A stretch of DNA of 64,000 nt from Cerrena zonata (Eukaryota; Basidiomycota; Agaricomycetes; Polyporales; Cerrenaceae). Of this stretch, positions 29,394 through 39,974 are shown in pieces. The stretch's first letter is position 1. Every line of letters starts with the position of its first letter. The notes under the pieces were generated by a model that searched no databases, was not told the origin of the DNA, and saw only the letters and a program-made list of their open reading frames with translations. Location of the stretch: positions 124,001 to 188,000 of the forward strand of contig JASBNA010000058.1 in the NCBI GenBank assembly GCA_038087015.1, given 5' to 3'. Both the position numbers and the translations under genes were made by a program.

Positions 29394-31685
29394 TTAATTT
29401 TGTAATAATTTAGAAGTCAAAGCTTCCAAATCTTCCAAGGTTTCTGGTTCATCAAGCTCAACAATATTGTCTTGAGCTTCAGAATCCACATTTTTGTCAT
29501 TATCAAACCATTTAGGTTTCTTTGATTTGGGTTCATCTTGCTCATCGTTAGAATATTCGAGATCTCTATCCAAATCAGCATTTCCGAGGGTGACAACTGT
29601 TTCCTCATCACCATCCGAAATATCTTCTTCCCTTGCGGCTTTTTCAAGTTCTCTTCTCTTTCTCTTCTTTTCTTGTCTTTTTTCTTTTGCTGTCATTTTA
29701 TCTTCAAGATCAGCCTGGTTCATTAAAGCAGTTTCTTTATTGACAAAAGCTTCCTTTTGGGATTTAGCGTCTCCAGCTTTAACAAAATCTTCTTCATCTT
29801 CTAATTCATAAATAGGATGAGCCACACCTTCGTCGTCGAAAACAAGTTTTGTAGAGTTACCTTTGGAGGCACTACTTGCTTTCTTTGAAAGTGCCTTTTT
29901 AGCTTGTCTTTTGGAGACTGGGATGGTCAAATCTGGGAGATCTTCTTCTTTTAATTCGTGATCTTGACGTTTAACTGACATGAAATCATCTTCATCGCTA
30001 TCTTCATTCTTATCATCTCTGAGTTGAGTACCGGTTAAATTCAAGTAATTTTTAGATAAAACGGTTTGATTTTGTCTTTCAAACATTCTATCGTATTTAG
30101 TTTTAGGTTTTTTACTTTCATCTTCTTCAACCTCACCATCTTCATTTGCCTTTGATAACGCAAGTAATTGTCTTGATGCATTCTTCTTTTCTTTGTTTGC
30201 TTGTCCACCTTTTATTTTAATTTTAGGAGCACCTGGTAAACCAAGTGATTCAGCATATTTTTCAGCTGGCAATTCATCTACCTTAAATACCTCTTTATCT
30301 TTTTGAACGTAAACCGACCTATAGTATGAAATGAATGCTCTTTGACCAAGGTTTTTCATGGCGGTATCATGGAAACATAATGACTGCAATTGGGGTCTTA
30401 TAGATTTTTTATTTTTCAGTTTTATATTCATGAATTTAGGTTCAATTTTATGACTTTTCAATCTTTTCAACATAGCATCTTTCTCTGATGGTAAAAGCAT
30501 GAGAAGAGATTTACCTTGACGACCGAAACGGGCAGCACGACCAACTCTATGAACGTAGGTGGCAGTATCTTCGGGACAATCAACTTGAACAACCCAGTCA
30601 ATAGCAGGAAAATCCAAACCTCTTGCAACGATATCAGTTGCGAAAAGACACGCTGCTTGTGCTCTTGAGAACTTGACGGTTGTTTCCATTCTAGAAGTTT
30701 GTTTATTACGACCATATAATTTCATTAAAGTAATACCTGGTTGCAAAGTACGGAATGTTTCGTATGCAAATTGGACTTGTCTCAGTGACGAGAAAAACAC
30801 CAAAATTTTACTCTTGAGATGGGATTTTATGAAAGACCATAAAACATCCAATTTTTCATCCAAGGGTATTTTGATATAATATTGTTCTAATGATTCAGGG
30901 GTAGCAGATATTTCTTCATCTGATGATATACCAATTCTTTTTGGGTTTGTTAATGATAATCTGGCCAAATCCTTGACAGTTTCTGATTGAGTAGCTGAAT
31001 ATAAAAGGGTTTGTCTTGTAGGAGGTAAATGTCCAATGATATTGTCAATTTGTTTTTTAAAACCCATATCTAAACATCTATCTGCTTCATCAAGAACAAG
31101 CATTTGTAAATTGGAAGTTTCCATACCCACGGTTTCATTTAAATGTTGAGAAACTCTACCAGGAGTACCAACTAAAATATTCATTCTGGAAACTCTTTCC
31201 TTTTCGTACTTAACATCTTTCCCACCAGTAACTAAACCAGCCGAAAATGTATTATGTCTACCGATTTTGGTCAACACTTCGAAAATTTGAATGGCCAATT
31301 CTCTAGTTGGAGAAATAATAAGAGCTGCAAGACCATCGTACTCAGTAATCTTATTTCTTATCAAGGATTCAATCATTGGAATTAAAAATGCTAAAGTTTT
31401 CCCAGAACCGGTTCTAGCTGTTGCCATAAGATCATCTCCTTTCAATGCAACACTGATGGACTTCTTTTGAATATCAGTTAGCGAAACAAAGTTTGAATCG
31501 GTAAGACCTTGTAAAGTATTCTTGGTTATTGGGAGGTCGCTAAATCTAGTAAACGTCTTTTCATCTTTTACTGGATCGATTTCTTCTATTCTTTCTTGGA
31601 GTTTCTGGAGCTCCTCTTCCTCCTTTTGACGCTGTTGTTTTCTATTGAGAGTGCTCTCTTTCCGGTTCTGATTCTTCTTACCCAT
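29394..31685 (-). CDS. DBP4: DEAD-box RNA helicase Dbp4/Hca4
   Basis: Nucleolar ATP-dependent RNA helicase required for 18S rRNA processing and release of U14 snoRNA. The 763-residue product (770 in S. cerevisiae) has the Q-motif region ([12 protein letters not shown]), Walker A ARTGSGKT at about 90-97, [37 protein letters not shown], and helicase C motifs ([20 protein letters not shown], then [10 protein letters not shown]). The long C-terminal extension is Lys/Glu-rich, as in the family. The longest frame begins at a TTG (31733); the ATG at 31685 ([10 protein letters not shown]) is the family start. Its short promoter carries PAC and CACGTG elements. Confidence 0.95.
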   Translation of the reverse strand: MGKKNQNRKESTLNRKQQRQKEEEELQKLQERIEEIDPVKDEKTFTRFSDLPITKNTLQGLTDSNFVSLTDIQKKSISVALKGDDLMATARTGSGKTLAFLIPMIESLIRNKITEYDGLAALIISPTRELAIQIFEVLTKIGRHNTFSAGLVTGGKDVKYEKERVSRMNILVGTPGRVSQHLNETVGMETSNLQMLVLDEADRCLDMGFKKQIDNIIGHLPPTRQTLLYSATQSETVKDLARLSLTNPKRIGISSDEEISATPESLEQYYIKIPLDEKLDVLWSFIKSHLKSKILVFFSSLRQVQFAYETFRTLQPGITLMKLYGRNKQTSRMETTVKFSRAQAACLFATDIVARGLDFPAIDWVVQVDCPEDTATYVHRVGRAARFGRQGKSLLMLLPSEKDAMLKRLKSHKIEPKFMNIKLKNKKSIRPQLQSLCFHDTAMKNLGQRAFISYYRSVYVQKDKEVFKVDELPAEKYAESLGLPGAPKIKIKGGQANKEKKNASRQLLALSKANEDGEVEEDESKKPKTKYDRMFERQNQTVLSKNYLNLTGTQLRDDKNEDSDEDDFMSVKRQDHELKEEDLPDLTIPVSKRQAKKALSKKASSASKGNSTKLVFDDEGVAHPIYELEDEEDFVKAGDAKSQKEAFVNKETALMNQADLEDKMTAKEKRQEKKRKRRELEKAAREEDISDGDEETVVTLGNADLDRDLEYSNDEQDEPKSKKPKWFDNDKNVDSEAQDNIVELDEPETLEDLEALTSKLLQN

Positions 31686-31753
31686 CCCGTCTGTTATATA
31701 CCTATAATCTAGTGGAATGCTATAACGATGCAAAAATTAATCAAATCTCTTCC

Positions 31754-31763
31754 CATCTCATCG
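31754..31763 (-). promoter_or_regulatory. PAC-like element upstream of DBP4
   Basis: Reads CGATGAGATG on the minus strand, the core of the PAC box (GCGATGAGAT), about 70 bp upstream of the DBP4 ATG and followed upstream by an A/T-rich RRPE-like stretch. It fits a ribosome-biogenesis gene. Confidence 0.6.
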
Positions 31764-31827
31764 GTCGCATAGAAAAATTATTTTCGCTAACAAAAAAGAA
31801 AAAAAGAGAAGAAAAATTCAAGACCAT

Positions 31828-31841
31828 GCGTCACGTGACGC
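31828..31841. promoter_or_regulatory. 14-bp palindrome around CACGTG in DBP4 promoter
   Basis: GCGTCACGTGACGC is a perfect 14-bp palindrome centred on a CACGTG E-box with RTCACGTG flanks (Cbf1-type), about 145 bp upstream of the DBP4 ATG and 39 bp beyond the MED20 stop. Cbf1 or another bHLH factor could bind. In Candida, Cbf1 is known to act on ribosomal genes. Confidence 0.6.
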
Positions 31842-31879
31842 AAATCTTCTACAATACAGAACATGATACGGAGAAAGGT

Positions 31880-32632
31880 TTAAAAATTGAAGATTTCAGA
31901 GTATTGAAGAGCCAAATCTCCATATTTATCTAGTGAGGAGGGATCCAAGACCCCACAAGATAAGCTACCCGTAGGAATGTTGTATTTCTCTGTTATTTTT
32001 TGGAAGGATGCTTGTCTGTCATTTTCTTTACAGTTTTGCAATTCAATTTGTATTAGAAGTCCTCTAAAATTACCATGTAAGAAGACGTTTGAGGTTCTGA
32101 TTATTAGATTCCCATTCTCAAGCTCGTATATTTGTCCACCGTCACCCTTGATCGATTGTCTCTGAGTCCAAAGACCCTGGAGTCGTTGGTTTATTACAAA
32201 ATCAAAAGGATCATTTAATCCCGTGGTAACTCCCTTATGTAAATGGTCGTTGGGTATTGCAAATTCCGGATTCAATTCCCCAGCTTCTTCTTGGATCAAA
32301 TTGCTAAATATCCCCACAGTTCTTCTGTTTATCAATGTAATACATGAATCATTCAAGTATGATGGGGTTAAAGTATGTAAATATTTGGTGTCAGGAGATG
32401 TCTCATGGGTGTGGATCAACTCCGGAGGTATGGAAAATGGATTGTTACGGAAAATCTTGAAACTGAAGTTCCACTCGCCTTTCAAGTTTGGCAATTCATT
32501 AGATAATTGATCGTGGAATTGTGTTATCGTTTCCGGAGTAGCTCTTTGAACGAGAACAAGGCTATTTCTCAATGTTAGCATGCAATTGACCAAAACCTAT
32601 GTCAAATAACTTAATACGTACGCTGATACCAT
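31880..32632 (-). CDS. MED20: Mediator head subunit Med20 (Srb2), spliced
   Basis: Subunit of the Mediator head module (with Med8 and Med18) linking activators to RNA polymerase II. Conserved blocks: LVLVQRATPETITQFHDQLS at the N-terminus, LQGLWTQRQSIKGDGGQIYE, and NLIIRTSNVFLHGNFRGLLI, ending YGDLALQYSEIFNF. The open frame lacks a good start. Exon 1 (32632-32622, ATG GTA TCA GC) joined to exon 2 (32561-31880) across a 60-nt intron gives MVSALVLVQRATPET, which fits the family start, and 230 residues in all (210 in S. cerevisiae). It is divergent from ELP2 (207 bp). Confidence 0.87.
32562..32621 (-). other. 60-nt intron in MED20
   Basis: Donor GTACGT (32621-32616), branch TGCTAAC about 18 nt before the acceptor, acceptor AATAG ending at 32562. 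Splicing joins an 11-nt first exon to the conserved Med20 N-terminus in frame. Confidence 0.78.
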
Positions 32633-32839
32633 TATGGAATACAATATATTCAACTGATCCTGCTGATGTAAAAGACCCCAACTACTTGTTTATCGTGTTT
32701 TCCAAAGCTGCTGAGTTGAAAGATTTCAAATGTTCGTTCGCGATGTTTCTCAAAAATTTTTTTTTAAATTTAAGTCTTCGATTTTTTTTTTTTCATTTTT
32801 TGATTTCTGATGCTTTGAAGTTCTCCTTAGGTAATAAGC

Positions 32840-35299
32840 ATGACTGTTTTTAAATTCATAGAAGAAGAGGCCGTGTTCATAGGTGCCAACAGACAGGCTT
32901 ACGTTGCTGATTACAATCAAGCAGAGAGTTTAGTCGCATTTGGGGCTTCAAACACTATAGCCTTATGGGATCCAATTGCAAAAGATAAGAAAGGTGTTTA
33001 CTCTACCTTGAAACAACACACTAAGGAAATCACCGGTATAAGATTTATTCCTGGAACCCCGTATTTTGTTTCCGTTGGTGAAGATAGTCAAATCAACGTC
33101 TGGAAGAATGAAGGAAGCTCATTTACTCTTCATCAAAGTATCAACTATCATGAAGATTCGATTACTTGTCTCAGTGTTATAGATGAAAGAGTCTTTGCTA
33201 CAGGTAGTGCCGATGGATTCATTGCATTATGGGGGTTTAGTGAAGCAGGAAATGTCAATTTGATCCACGAATTCCAAGTAAGATTCAATTTTTACCCATT
33301 GGCCTTGGCCCTACAGGATATTGACGATAATGGGAACTACCTTTTAGCGGTTGGTGGGACCACATTCAATTTATTCATATACTCGTTTCAAATGTCATCG
33401 AATAACTCACAAATCTCCCATTTCAATCAAGCAGCTGCAATGACTGGTCATGAAGACTGGATTAAGTGTTTAAGTTTTGTTGCAGATACTAAACATAAAA
33501 GTTATATATTGGCTAGTGGTGCACAAGATAGATATATCAGATTATGGAGACTTCGATTAAACGAGTTGATTGATGATTCAGATGAAGATGAGCTGAAATT
33601 AATCCTTTTATCCAACAAGCAATACAAATTTACATTCAATGAGTCTGCTCCAACACCATCTAGAGCAGCATTCAGTTTCGAAGCTCTTATAATGGGCCAT
33701 GACGATTGGGTCACTGGATTACAATGGCATCCATCCTATTTGAATGATTCACCCAACAAAAAACTACAATTATTATCATCAAGTGCCGATACTGCATTAA
33801 TGATCTGGGAAATGGATGATGAGTCGGGGATTTGGTGCTGTGTGAATAGGCTCGGTGAAATGTCTATCAAAGGTGCATCTACTGCTACAGGGGCTAGTGG
33901 TGGATTCTGGTCATGTCTTTGGTTCTTGGACAAAAATCAAAAACAATATATTCTCGCTAATGGGAAAACTGGTTCATTCAGGCTTTATGAGAATAAGGAT
34001 GAAGAGGCCAAAACTTTCGAATCAACTTTAGCAGTCACTGGTTCTACAAGGGAAATCACAGATGTCGTTTGGTCAAAGAATGGTGATTATTTCACTGCTA
34101 CTTCTTTGGATCAAACCACCAGACTATTTGCTCCTTGGGTAGCCGGAAGAGACTTTAAAACTTGGCATGAATTTGCTAGACCACAAATCCATGGGTATGA
34201 TATGATTTGTATGGATAATATAACTAATACAAAATTTGTATCTGGTGGTGATGAGAAAATTTTAAGAGTTTTCGAAATAACTAATTCTATAAGTTCTCTT
34301 TTGAAAAAACACTGTAACATAGATATTCAAGCAAATGATGATGCATTGCCTGAATCTGCATCCTTACCAGTTTTAGGATTGTCTAATAAGGCTGCCAATG
34401 AAGCTCATATAGAAGATGGTCAAGTTTCGCAACAACAAGAAGACGAAGCCAACAATGTCAGTGCAGCCACTGCAGATGACGATATATTGGCGACCTTGAA
34501 TGGACCTCCTTTGGAAGACCACTTACAAAGATACACTTTATTCCCCGAAATTGAAAAATTGTATGGCCATGGTTACGAGATCACTTGTACCGCTACTAGT
34601 CCAAGTGGTCGTTTGATAGCTTCTGCTTGTAGATCGAATTCTGCGAAACATGCGGTCGTCAGAATCTTCGACAGTGAAGATGAATATAAACAACTAGATC
34701 AATTATTAGAGGGTCATACTTTAACCATCACCAGTTTAGAATTCTCTCCAGACGGTCAATACTTAATTGCAGTTTCAAGAGACAGATCCTTCACCTTATG
34801 GAAAGTTGTCGATGAAGCAAAGGGAAGCTTTGAGCTAGTTCAACTCAAAGAAAAAGCCCATACCAGAATTATCTGGGATTGTTCGTGGGCACCTCAAAAC
34901 AAATTCGGCCAATTCTTCGTCACCGGTTCTCGTGACAAGCAAATCAAGCTTTGGCAAGTGGACCAATCCGAAGCAAAACTCATTGCTTCCTCTAAAGTGG
35001 CCGACCCAGTCACCTCTGTTGCATGCTTCCAAGAATCCTTACTCAGTGGAAATAAGTTGAGTATAGCTGTGGGTACCGAAAGTGGCTCTATATCCTTATA
35101 CTCAGTCAATCTCGAAGAAGAATCTAAAGACTTTGTCTCCAATCACCAGTTTGACACCATCATCACCCCAGCCGGAAGAATCAATAAACTTAGCTTCAGC
35201 CCTCACCTCCATGAAAATGGCAACAAGCTTATTTTAGCTGTCGGAAGCGTCGATTCCTCGGTTCGTGTATACAGCATCGAGAAGTCAATCGTCGCTTAA
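32840..35299 (+). CDS. ELP2: Elongator subunit Elp2 (WD40)
   Basis: Double WD40-propeller subunit of the Elongator complex, which modifies wobble uridines of tRNAs. The 819 residues (788 in S. cerevisiae) carry many WD units: IALWDP, SQINVWKN, GFIALWGF, RYIRLWRL, TALMIWEM, SFTLWKV and KQIKLWQV. The Elp2-type N-terminus FKFIEEEAVFIGANRQAYVA is also present. Start is the ATG at 32840, 207 bp from the divergent MED20 ATG. No break seen. Confidence 0.94.
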   Translation: MTVFKFIEEEAVFIGANRQAYVADYNQAESLVAFGASNTIALWDPIAKDKKGVYSTLKQHTKEITGIRFIPGTPYFVSVGEDSQINVWKNEGSSFTLHQSINYHEDSITCLSVIDERVFATGSADGFIALWGFSEAGNVNLIHEFQVRFNFYPLALALQDIDDNGNYLLAVGGTTFNLFIYSFQMSSNNSQISHFNQAAAMTGHEDWIKCLSFVADTKHKSYILASGAQDRYIRLWRLRLNELIDDSDEDELKLILLSNKQYKFTFNESAPTPSRAAFSFEALIMGHDDWVTGLQWHPSYLNDSPNKKLQLLSSSADTALMIWEMDDESGIWCCVNRLGEMSIKGASTATGASGGFWSCLWFLDKNQKQYILANGKTGSFRLYENKDEEAKTFESTLAVTGSTREITDVVWSKNGDYFTATSLDQTTRLFAPWVAGRDFKTWHEFARPQIHGYDMICMDNITNTKFVSGGDEKILRVFEITNSISSLLKKHCNIDIQANDDALPESASLPVLGLSNKAANEAHIEDGQVSQQQEDEANNVSAATADDDILATLNGPPLEDHLQRYTLFPEIEKLYGHGYEITCTATSPSGRLIASACRSNSAKHAVVRIFDSEDEYKQLDQLLEGHTLTITSLEFSPDGQYLIAVSRDRSFTLWKVVDEAKGSFELVQLKEKAHTRIIWDCSWAPQNKFGQFFVTGSRDKQIKLWQVDQSEAKLIASSKVADPVTSVACFQESLLSGNKLSIAVGTESGSISLYSVNLEEESKDFVSNHQFDTIITPAGRINKLSFSPHLHENGNKLILAVGSVDSSVRVYSIEKSIVA

Positions 35300-35370
35300 G
35301 GACCCTTTTGTATATTAATCTATTTATTTCTAAACTATCACCAACTGATGTAATTATATGATTGCAAAAA

Positions 35371-35392
35371 ACGACATGTCACGAAATGTCGT
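35371..35392. repeat. Short inverted repeat between ELP2 and CLC1
   Basis: Perfect 7-bp arms ACGACAT (35371-35377) and ATGTCGT (35386-35392) with an 8-bp spacer, 71 bp after the ELP2 stop and 171 bp before CLC1. It could be a factor site or a 3' hairpin. Confidence 0.6.
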
Positions 35393-35562
35393 CTGGCACT
35401 GAGAAATTGTCGCACGTAGCAAAAGATTTTGAAAGTTGACACGCATTTTTTGTTCACACTTTAAAGAATCGAAAGAAAACTGGAACTCAAACATTGATAT
35501 TAATAGTTACTTTTCAGTACAATTGAGTAATTGAAACTAATACAGTCGATATAAGAGATAAG

Positions 35563-36240
35563 ATGTCTGATAAATATCCAGCTTTAGAAACCATAGATAA
35601 TGATTTAACATCTACTGAACCAGGCAAAGAGTTTGATTCTGATTTTTTGTCCCGTGAAAAAGAACTATTAGGGGAAGAATTCAAGACTGATCAAGATGCT
35701 GATGTGTTGAACGGTAGTGACGACGATGACATAAATGATTTTAAAGAACAGTTTCCAGAGGTCGATGAAACCGAGGCCGAAAAGCAAGAACAGGCAGTAG
35801 CAGAAACAGAAGCAGAAACAGCTGATGAAGGATTTGAAGGGTTTAATGGGTCTAACGATAACCATTTGATTCAAGGAGAATCAGAACATTTGAAAGAATG
35901 GAAGGAACGTCGTGAATTGGAAATTGAGAAAAGAGAACAAGCCAATGCTAAATCTAAACAAGATATTGTTGATAAAGCTCAAAAAACTATTGATGATTTT
36001 TATGATAATTACAATAATAAGAGAGAACAACACACCAAAGAAGTCTTGAAAGAGCAAGAAGAATTTTTAGAGAAAAGAGATGGATTTTTGAAAAGAGGTA
36101 CTTTATGGGATAGAGTTAATGAATTAGTTGGTGAAGTTGGTGAACCAACTGCTGATGAAAATAGAGACAAGACTAGATTCAAAGGCTTATTGACTAAGTT
36201 AAAAGGTAAGGAGAATGTTCCAGGTGCCGGTGGTTATTAA
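35563..36240 (+). CDS. CLC1: Clathrin light chain
   Basis: Regulatory light chain of clathrin coats at the trans-Golgi and endocytic sites. The 225-residue protein has an acidic N-terminal half (Glu/Asp-rich, EGFEGFNG motif near 90), the central coiled-coil region that binds the heavy chain (LKEWKERRELEIEKREQANA, then IVDKAQKTIDDFYDNYNNKR), and the conserved end LWDRVNELVGEVGEPTADEN, then DKTRFKGLLTKLKGKENVPG. ATG at 35563 is confirmed. The length equals the S. cerevisiae Clc1 (233) closely. The epsin ENT2 with its clathrin-box end is also in this window (61170). Confidence 0.93.
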   Translation: MSDKYPALETIDNDLTSTEPGKEFDSDFLSREKELLGEEFKTDQDADVLNGSDDDDINDFKEQFPEVDETEAEKQEQAVAETEAETADEGFEGFNGSNDNHLIQGESEHLKEWKERRELEIEKREQANAKSKQDIVDKAQKTIDDFYDNYNNKREQHTKEVLKEQEEFLEKRDGFLKRGTLWDRVNELVGEVGEPTADENRDKTRFKGLLTKLKGKENVPGAGGY

Positions 36241-36419
36241 TGAAACTTGATCCTTTATTTCTTCAATTATAGGCACGAATTTAATGTGTTTTATTTCTTT
36301 CTTCTCTATGTAATTATTAGAACTTTCAAAAAAAAAAGAATTTTTACATTTTCTATCATCAAAAAGAACAATTTGTAGTATTATAAACGTCACTAGAAAA
36401 CATTACTAAAGATTATAGA

Positions 36420-37784
36420 TTACATTATCCGATCGACCAATTTAATTAACGATTCATTTTGTAATCTGGCACATTCACGGAAATTTTCTGGAATATTATT
36501 CCAACGAACAAAATCATTCAAGTTCATTACTTTCCAAATTCCATAACTCATTGCGATTGCCTCAATTCTATTCCAGGATTTGAGAGTCAATAATTTGAAC
36601 CAAGGGTGATTCTCTTTCAATATTCTCCACTTGGATAGAAGAATTAATCTGAAAAGGTAAAGATTTAAGGCATCGAAAAAACTCTTGGATATTCTACGAA
36701 CATTCTTCGATTCTTTCACATTATGGAAACTGTCTTCTAGGCTATTTTCGTAAGCTGTTGAGTGGTATCCGGAATCTGGCAAAAGATCCATTGAATTAAT
36801 GTATAAAGTGATAAATGCTGCCAACGCACCAATAGTCTTAACGTAAGATTTAAAGAAGAATTTTGAATGGGTCAAGTATAACCTTTGAAAAAAGTTTGCT
36901 GGAGAGGTTGGATTAGCTGAATATGCTAATATTGGTGAGGATATAGTAATGAAAAATATAGAAAGTAGATTTGAGCAATAGATAAAGTTGATGATAGAAT
37001 TACTTGTATGGAAAGCATACAAAAGATAATTCTTAATAATACCAAAGTAAGTTTCAGTTTTGATTGGATATATCTTATGTTTCAATTCATAATAACGATC
37101 AAGGAAGCGTGCTTTGAAATTTGTTAAAGCAATAAAACTGAATATACACACATTGTGGAATAAATAACTCTTGAAAAGTCCCAACCAATCTAGACTATGA
37201 TAACCAACCCCTAGAGAATAGTTAATCCATATCGGATTCAAAAGCCATTTTTTGATAGAGCTGGACAAATACCGCTGGTTGAGCTTATACCGTGTTGGAG
37301 TTAAATAGTTAGAAAGTATCTGGGCAAATATCATCGGGTAGATAACATATTCTTTATTCCGATAAATCCTGGTTAGCCATTTGGATCGGTAATGATTAAC
37401 CTTAAGAAACGGTGAAATGTGAGGCGAAACCAAGATATTCAGTGCACTTGGAGGATTCAACTCTCCGTAGTAACTCATCCAAACGTATATCAGTCCGTAA
37501 TCTTTAGGAATCTTATCATTATCAGCACTAGCAAATAGTAGAAATACACTAGTTATGAAATTAGATAGTTTCGAAAGTCTCCGTTTCACCGTAGCCAGTT
37601 CAAAATCTTTCCTATAGGTCTTAACAACCCTTTGCAACAACTTTCTTATCAATGGATTCAATGCAATAAAGTTAGCCCATGAAACAGGCCTTGGTGCTCT
37701 GGCAATAAGCAAGATAATGATCCATTTACTCCATTTCAAAACCGATGGGTCGATATTGGCCAATATTGGGGGTCTTTCAATCAT
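36420..37784 (-). CDS. Conserved-looking polytopic membrane protein, function unknown
   Basis: 454 residues from the ATG at 37784 (the longer frame to 37829 begins with TTG). I do not recognise the family. It has several moderately hydrophobic segments (around WIIILLIAR, FITSVFLLFA, YPMIFAQIL, NVCIFSFIAL, IINFIYCSNLLSIFFITISS, TIGALAAFITLYINSM), many Arg/Lys between them, and a hydrophilic C-terminal part. No signal peptide is evident. This resembles organelle (mitochondrial or peroxisomal) multi-spanning proteins more than a secreted one, but that is inference. The 3' end faces CLC1 (179 bp); the 5' end is divergent from the TDA11-like gene. Confidence 0.75.
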   Translation of the reverse strand: MIERPPILANIDPSVLKWSKWIIILLIARAPRPVSWANFIALNPLIRKLLQRVVKTYRKDFELATVKRRLSKLSNFITSVFLLFASADNDKIPKDYGLIYVWMSYYGELNPPSALNILVSPHISPFLKVNHYRSKWLTRIYRNKEYVIYPMIFAQILSNYLTPTRYKLNQRYLSSSIKKWLLNPIWINYSLGVGYHSLDWLGLFKSYLFHNVCIFSFIALTNFKARFLDRYYELKHKIYPIKTETYFGIIKNYLLYAFHTSNSIINFIYCSNLLSIFFITISSPILAYSANPTSPANFFQRLYLTHSKFFFKSYVKTIGALAAFITLYINSMDLLPDSGYHSTAYENSLEDSFHNVKESKNVRRISKSFFDALNLYLFRLILLSKWRILKENHPWFKLLTLKSWNRIEAIAMSYGIWKVMNLNDFVRWNNIPENFRECARLQNESLIKLVDRIM

Positions 37785-38198
37785 CTCAAAACTCACACTA
37801 TACCGCCATACATATACTGATCCACTCAATTGTCTACCAACTGTTTAGGGTATCAAGTAGTGCTATCTTCCAGGTGAGACGATTGTTACTGTATTTCCTT
37901 ATTATCATAACATTTCGCGCGTTTTTACAAAATCAAAAAAACAAAAAAAACCAAAAAAAAAAAAAAAAACGACAACTACATAAAGACGTAAAACAGTCTT
38001 CGATAAACAGTGTATAAACAATACAATACCAAACAAACAGACAACTGTCCTGAGCCGATCAAAACATTGGAACGAGTGCTATAATTGGAGTCACACCGAA
38101 AGATTCAGGTACGGTTTGCTTTTATTATCTTTCAAGTATCTTTATTAGGTCTCTGACTAGCGTTCCCATTTACAGGTGTCGAGGAGTTAAAATCAACA
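37785..38198. other. Divergent promoter region of unknown membrane gene and TDA11-like gene
   Basis: 414 bp. Holds an A-rich run at about 37935-37970. A possible 5'-UTR intron of the TDA11-like gene has donor GTACGG at 38109 and acceptor TTTACAG ending at 38175, but its branch sequence is weak. Nothing else seen. Confidence 0.45.
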
Positions 38199-39728
38199 AT
38201 GATGACGGGATCATCATCCCCAGTTAACAGCAGCCCATTGCTTCCTCAGGCCGAAATCACCACGCCATCACCGGCAAAGCAATTCAACCATTCCCGGACA
38301 TCCTCAGCATCCAAGCCAAGGTCGGCCCCAATCACACGATCGAGTTCTTTGAGATCAAAAACCAAGGGGATCAATTTTAATCTAGCGGTGTCGCCCATCT
38401 CATCGCATCCAAGTCCCTCCAATGCAAACGGCCACAAGAGAAGTAGTTCGATACTTTGCAATACCCAAGTCCCAAGTCAACAGTCATTGCCTCAGCTTCC
38501 AGAGAATTCGCCTCTGATTACAGTGCCTAACTCCCCAATCCCATCAGCGACCGAAGAACTCAAGTTTGATGTGCCTTTGTCTCTGAGCGAACATTTACAA
38601 ACTCTTGAAATTGATGATCAACTAAGGTTACTTGCTTTAAAAGAAATGTCAGTAGTGGAAATAAGAGATAATATTAATAATTTGAATAATAAATTGAACA
38701 GAAATGAAAAGGAACTCCATAGATTAAGAGAGGTCATTCAGAAGTCTTTGTACAGAGAATTAAGCGGCCAAAACCTAACTGCTAATGGCAGAGGGGTTAG
38801 GCAGAATAGTAACCCTAGAGATGAAGCTATTGCAAGTACTAAGATTGGCCCTAGAAGAAGAACTCTATCATCTACATCTCCAAATGCCGTGGTAAATACC
38901 AGCACTAACGATAATATCCCACTTGATCCAATCTCCAAACAGGACTCAGAAAGTAAACATAAGTCTGCCTTATGGTCTAATTTATCAAAACCTTTAAATC
39001 TCATTCAACAATTCGACAACATACTCACTCAAGAATTCGAAAAATCTTTAATCCCGAGTCCTAATTCCCAACAGTACTTCAACAATAAAAATCAGAACCA
39101 TGATTATACTCATTCTAATACTAGTGCTCATCCACATCCTCAAGCACAACCATTTCATTCAAGAAAACTCTCATTAAGTAGCACTTCCACAGATGGTAGA
39201 AAAAGACATTCAGAGGATTCATTATCCAGTACAAGTGCTAGTGCAAGCTCGATTCCCTCACCTTTGAAAAGCAAATCTGATAATCGAAGTAAATCAAATA
39301 TTGATCTAGATCAATATTTTCCTCCAGCTTCTGATCCAATACTAGCAGAAACGATTAAGTCGAAATCACGAAATAGAACTTCAGAGGATATGTTGCAATC
39401 TGTTAGCTCTTCGATCTGGTCCTTTGTTAACGATGTTAAATCAAACGTTCTATCTTCTTTAGGGGAAGACGAAGAATCAAGTAATCAAACGTCTAATGAA
39501 CTGACCGGACCAAATATTCGGACTGAGCCAATGTATAATTTAGAGACTGGATCTACGATTAGCTTGGATGAGACATCTCCTGATACAAAATCAACAATAA
39601 AGGCACCGTATGATAACAGTGACTACGCTAACAATAATGATAATAATAATAATGATGATGATGACGAGGAAGTTGATCTTACTATGTACACTCTGTTGCG
39701 CAGATCTGAACTGCTTAAAAGACGGTAA
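38199..39728 (+). CDS. TDA11: TDA11-like Ser-rich protein with coiled coil
   Basis: 509 residues, ATG at 38199. Most of the protein is Ser/Asn/Pro-rich and probably disordered, with many RTSS- and RSSS-type phosphosite-like patches. The one ordered piece is residues ~125-190: PLSLSEHLQTLEIDDQLRLL, then ALKEMSVVEIRDNINNLNNK, then LHRLREVIQKSLYREL, a coiled coil resembling the conserved block of S. cerevisiae Tda11 (YHR159W). A second conserved-looking block is SVSSSIWSFVNDVKSNVLSS. The biochemical role is unknown. The C-terminus is acidic and ends LLRRSELLKRR. Identity rests on the coiled-coil block only. Confidence 0.6.
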   Translation: MMTGSSSPVNSSPLLPQAEITTPSPAKQFNHSRTSSASKPRSAPITRSSSLRSKTKGINFNLAVSPISSHPSPSNANGHKRSSSILCNTQVPSQQSLPQLPENSPLITVPNSPIPSATEELKFDVPLSLSEHLQTLEIDDQLRLLALKEMSVVEIRDNINNLNNKLNRNEKELHRLREVIQKSLYRELSGQNLTANGRGVRQNSNPRDEAIASTKIGPRRRTLSSTSPNAVVNTSTNDNIPLDPISKQDSESKHKSALWSNLSKPLNLIQQFDNILTQEFEKSLIPSPNSQQYFNNKNQNHDYTHSNTSAHPHPQAQPFHSRKLSLSSTSTDGRKRHSEDSLSSTSASASSIPSPLKSKSDNRSKSNIDLDQYFPPASDPILAETIKSKSRNRTSEDMLQSVSSSIWSFVNDVKSNVLSSLGEDEESSNQTSNELTGPNIRTEPMYNLETGSTISLDETSPDTKSTIKAPYDNSDYANNNDNNNNDDDDEEVDLTMYTLLRRSELLKRR

Positions 39729-39974
39729 CTGTCCTGTCATATATTTGGTTTCTTTTCTATTTTTTTTTTCTTTTCTTATTTTTTTTTTGGTTTTACTTTT
39801 AAATTTTTGTTTACAGGGATTCTTTGGAATTTGTTATTGGGTTTTAGATATTACTAAGTAGATTTATAAAGCCGAATGTATATAACATTTTATTACTTGT
39901 TGCAGTAACGATATAAATGAAGCGCAAATAAAAAGAAAATAAAGAACATAAGATGTAAAAGAACCGAAAATGAA

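Noticed and set aside
32599..32853. 84-codon plus-strand frame between MED20 and ELP2
   Set aside because: Overlaps the MED20 first exon and the ELP2 start, ends in T-run-encoded Phe, and has no family match.
38109..38175. 5'-UTR intron of the TDA11-like gene
   Set aside because: Donor and acceptor are plausible but the branch sequence is weak and there is no reading frame to test; left as a remark only.
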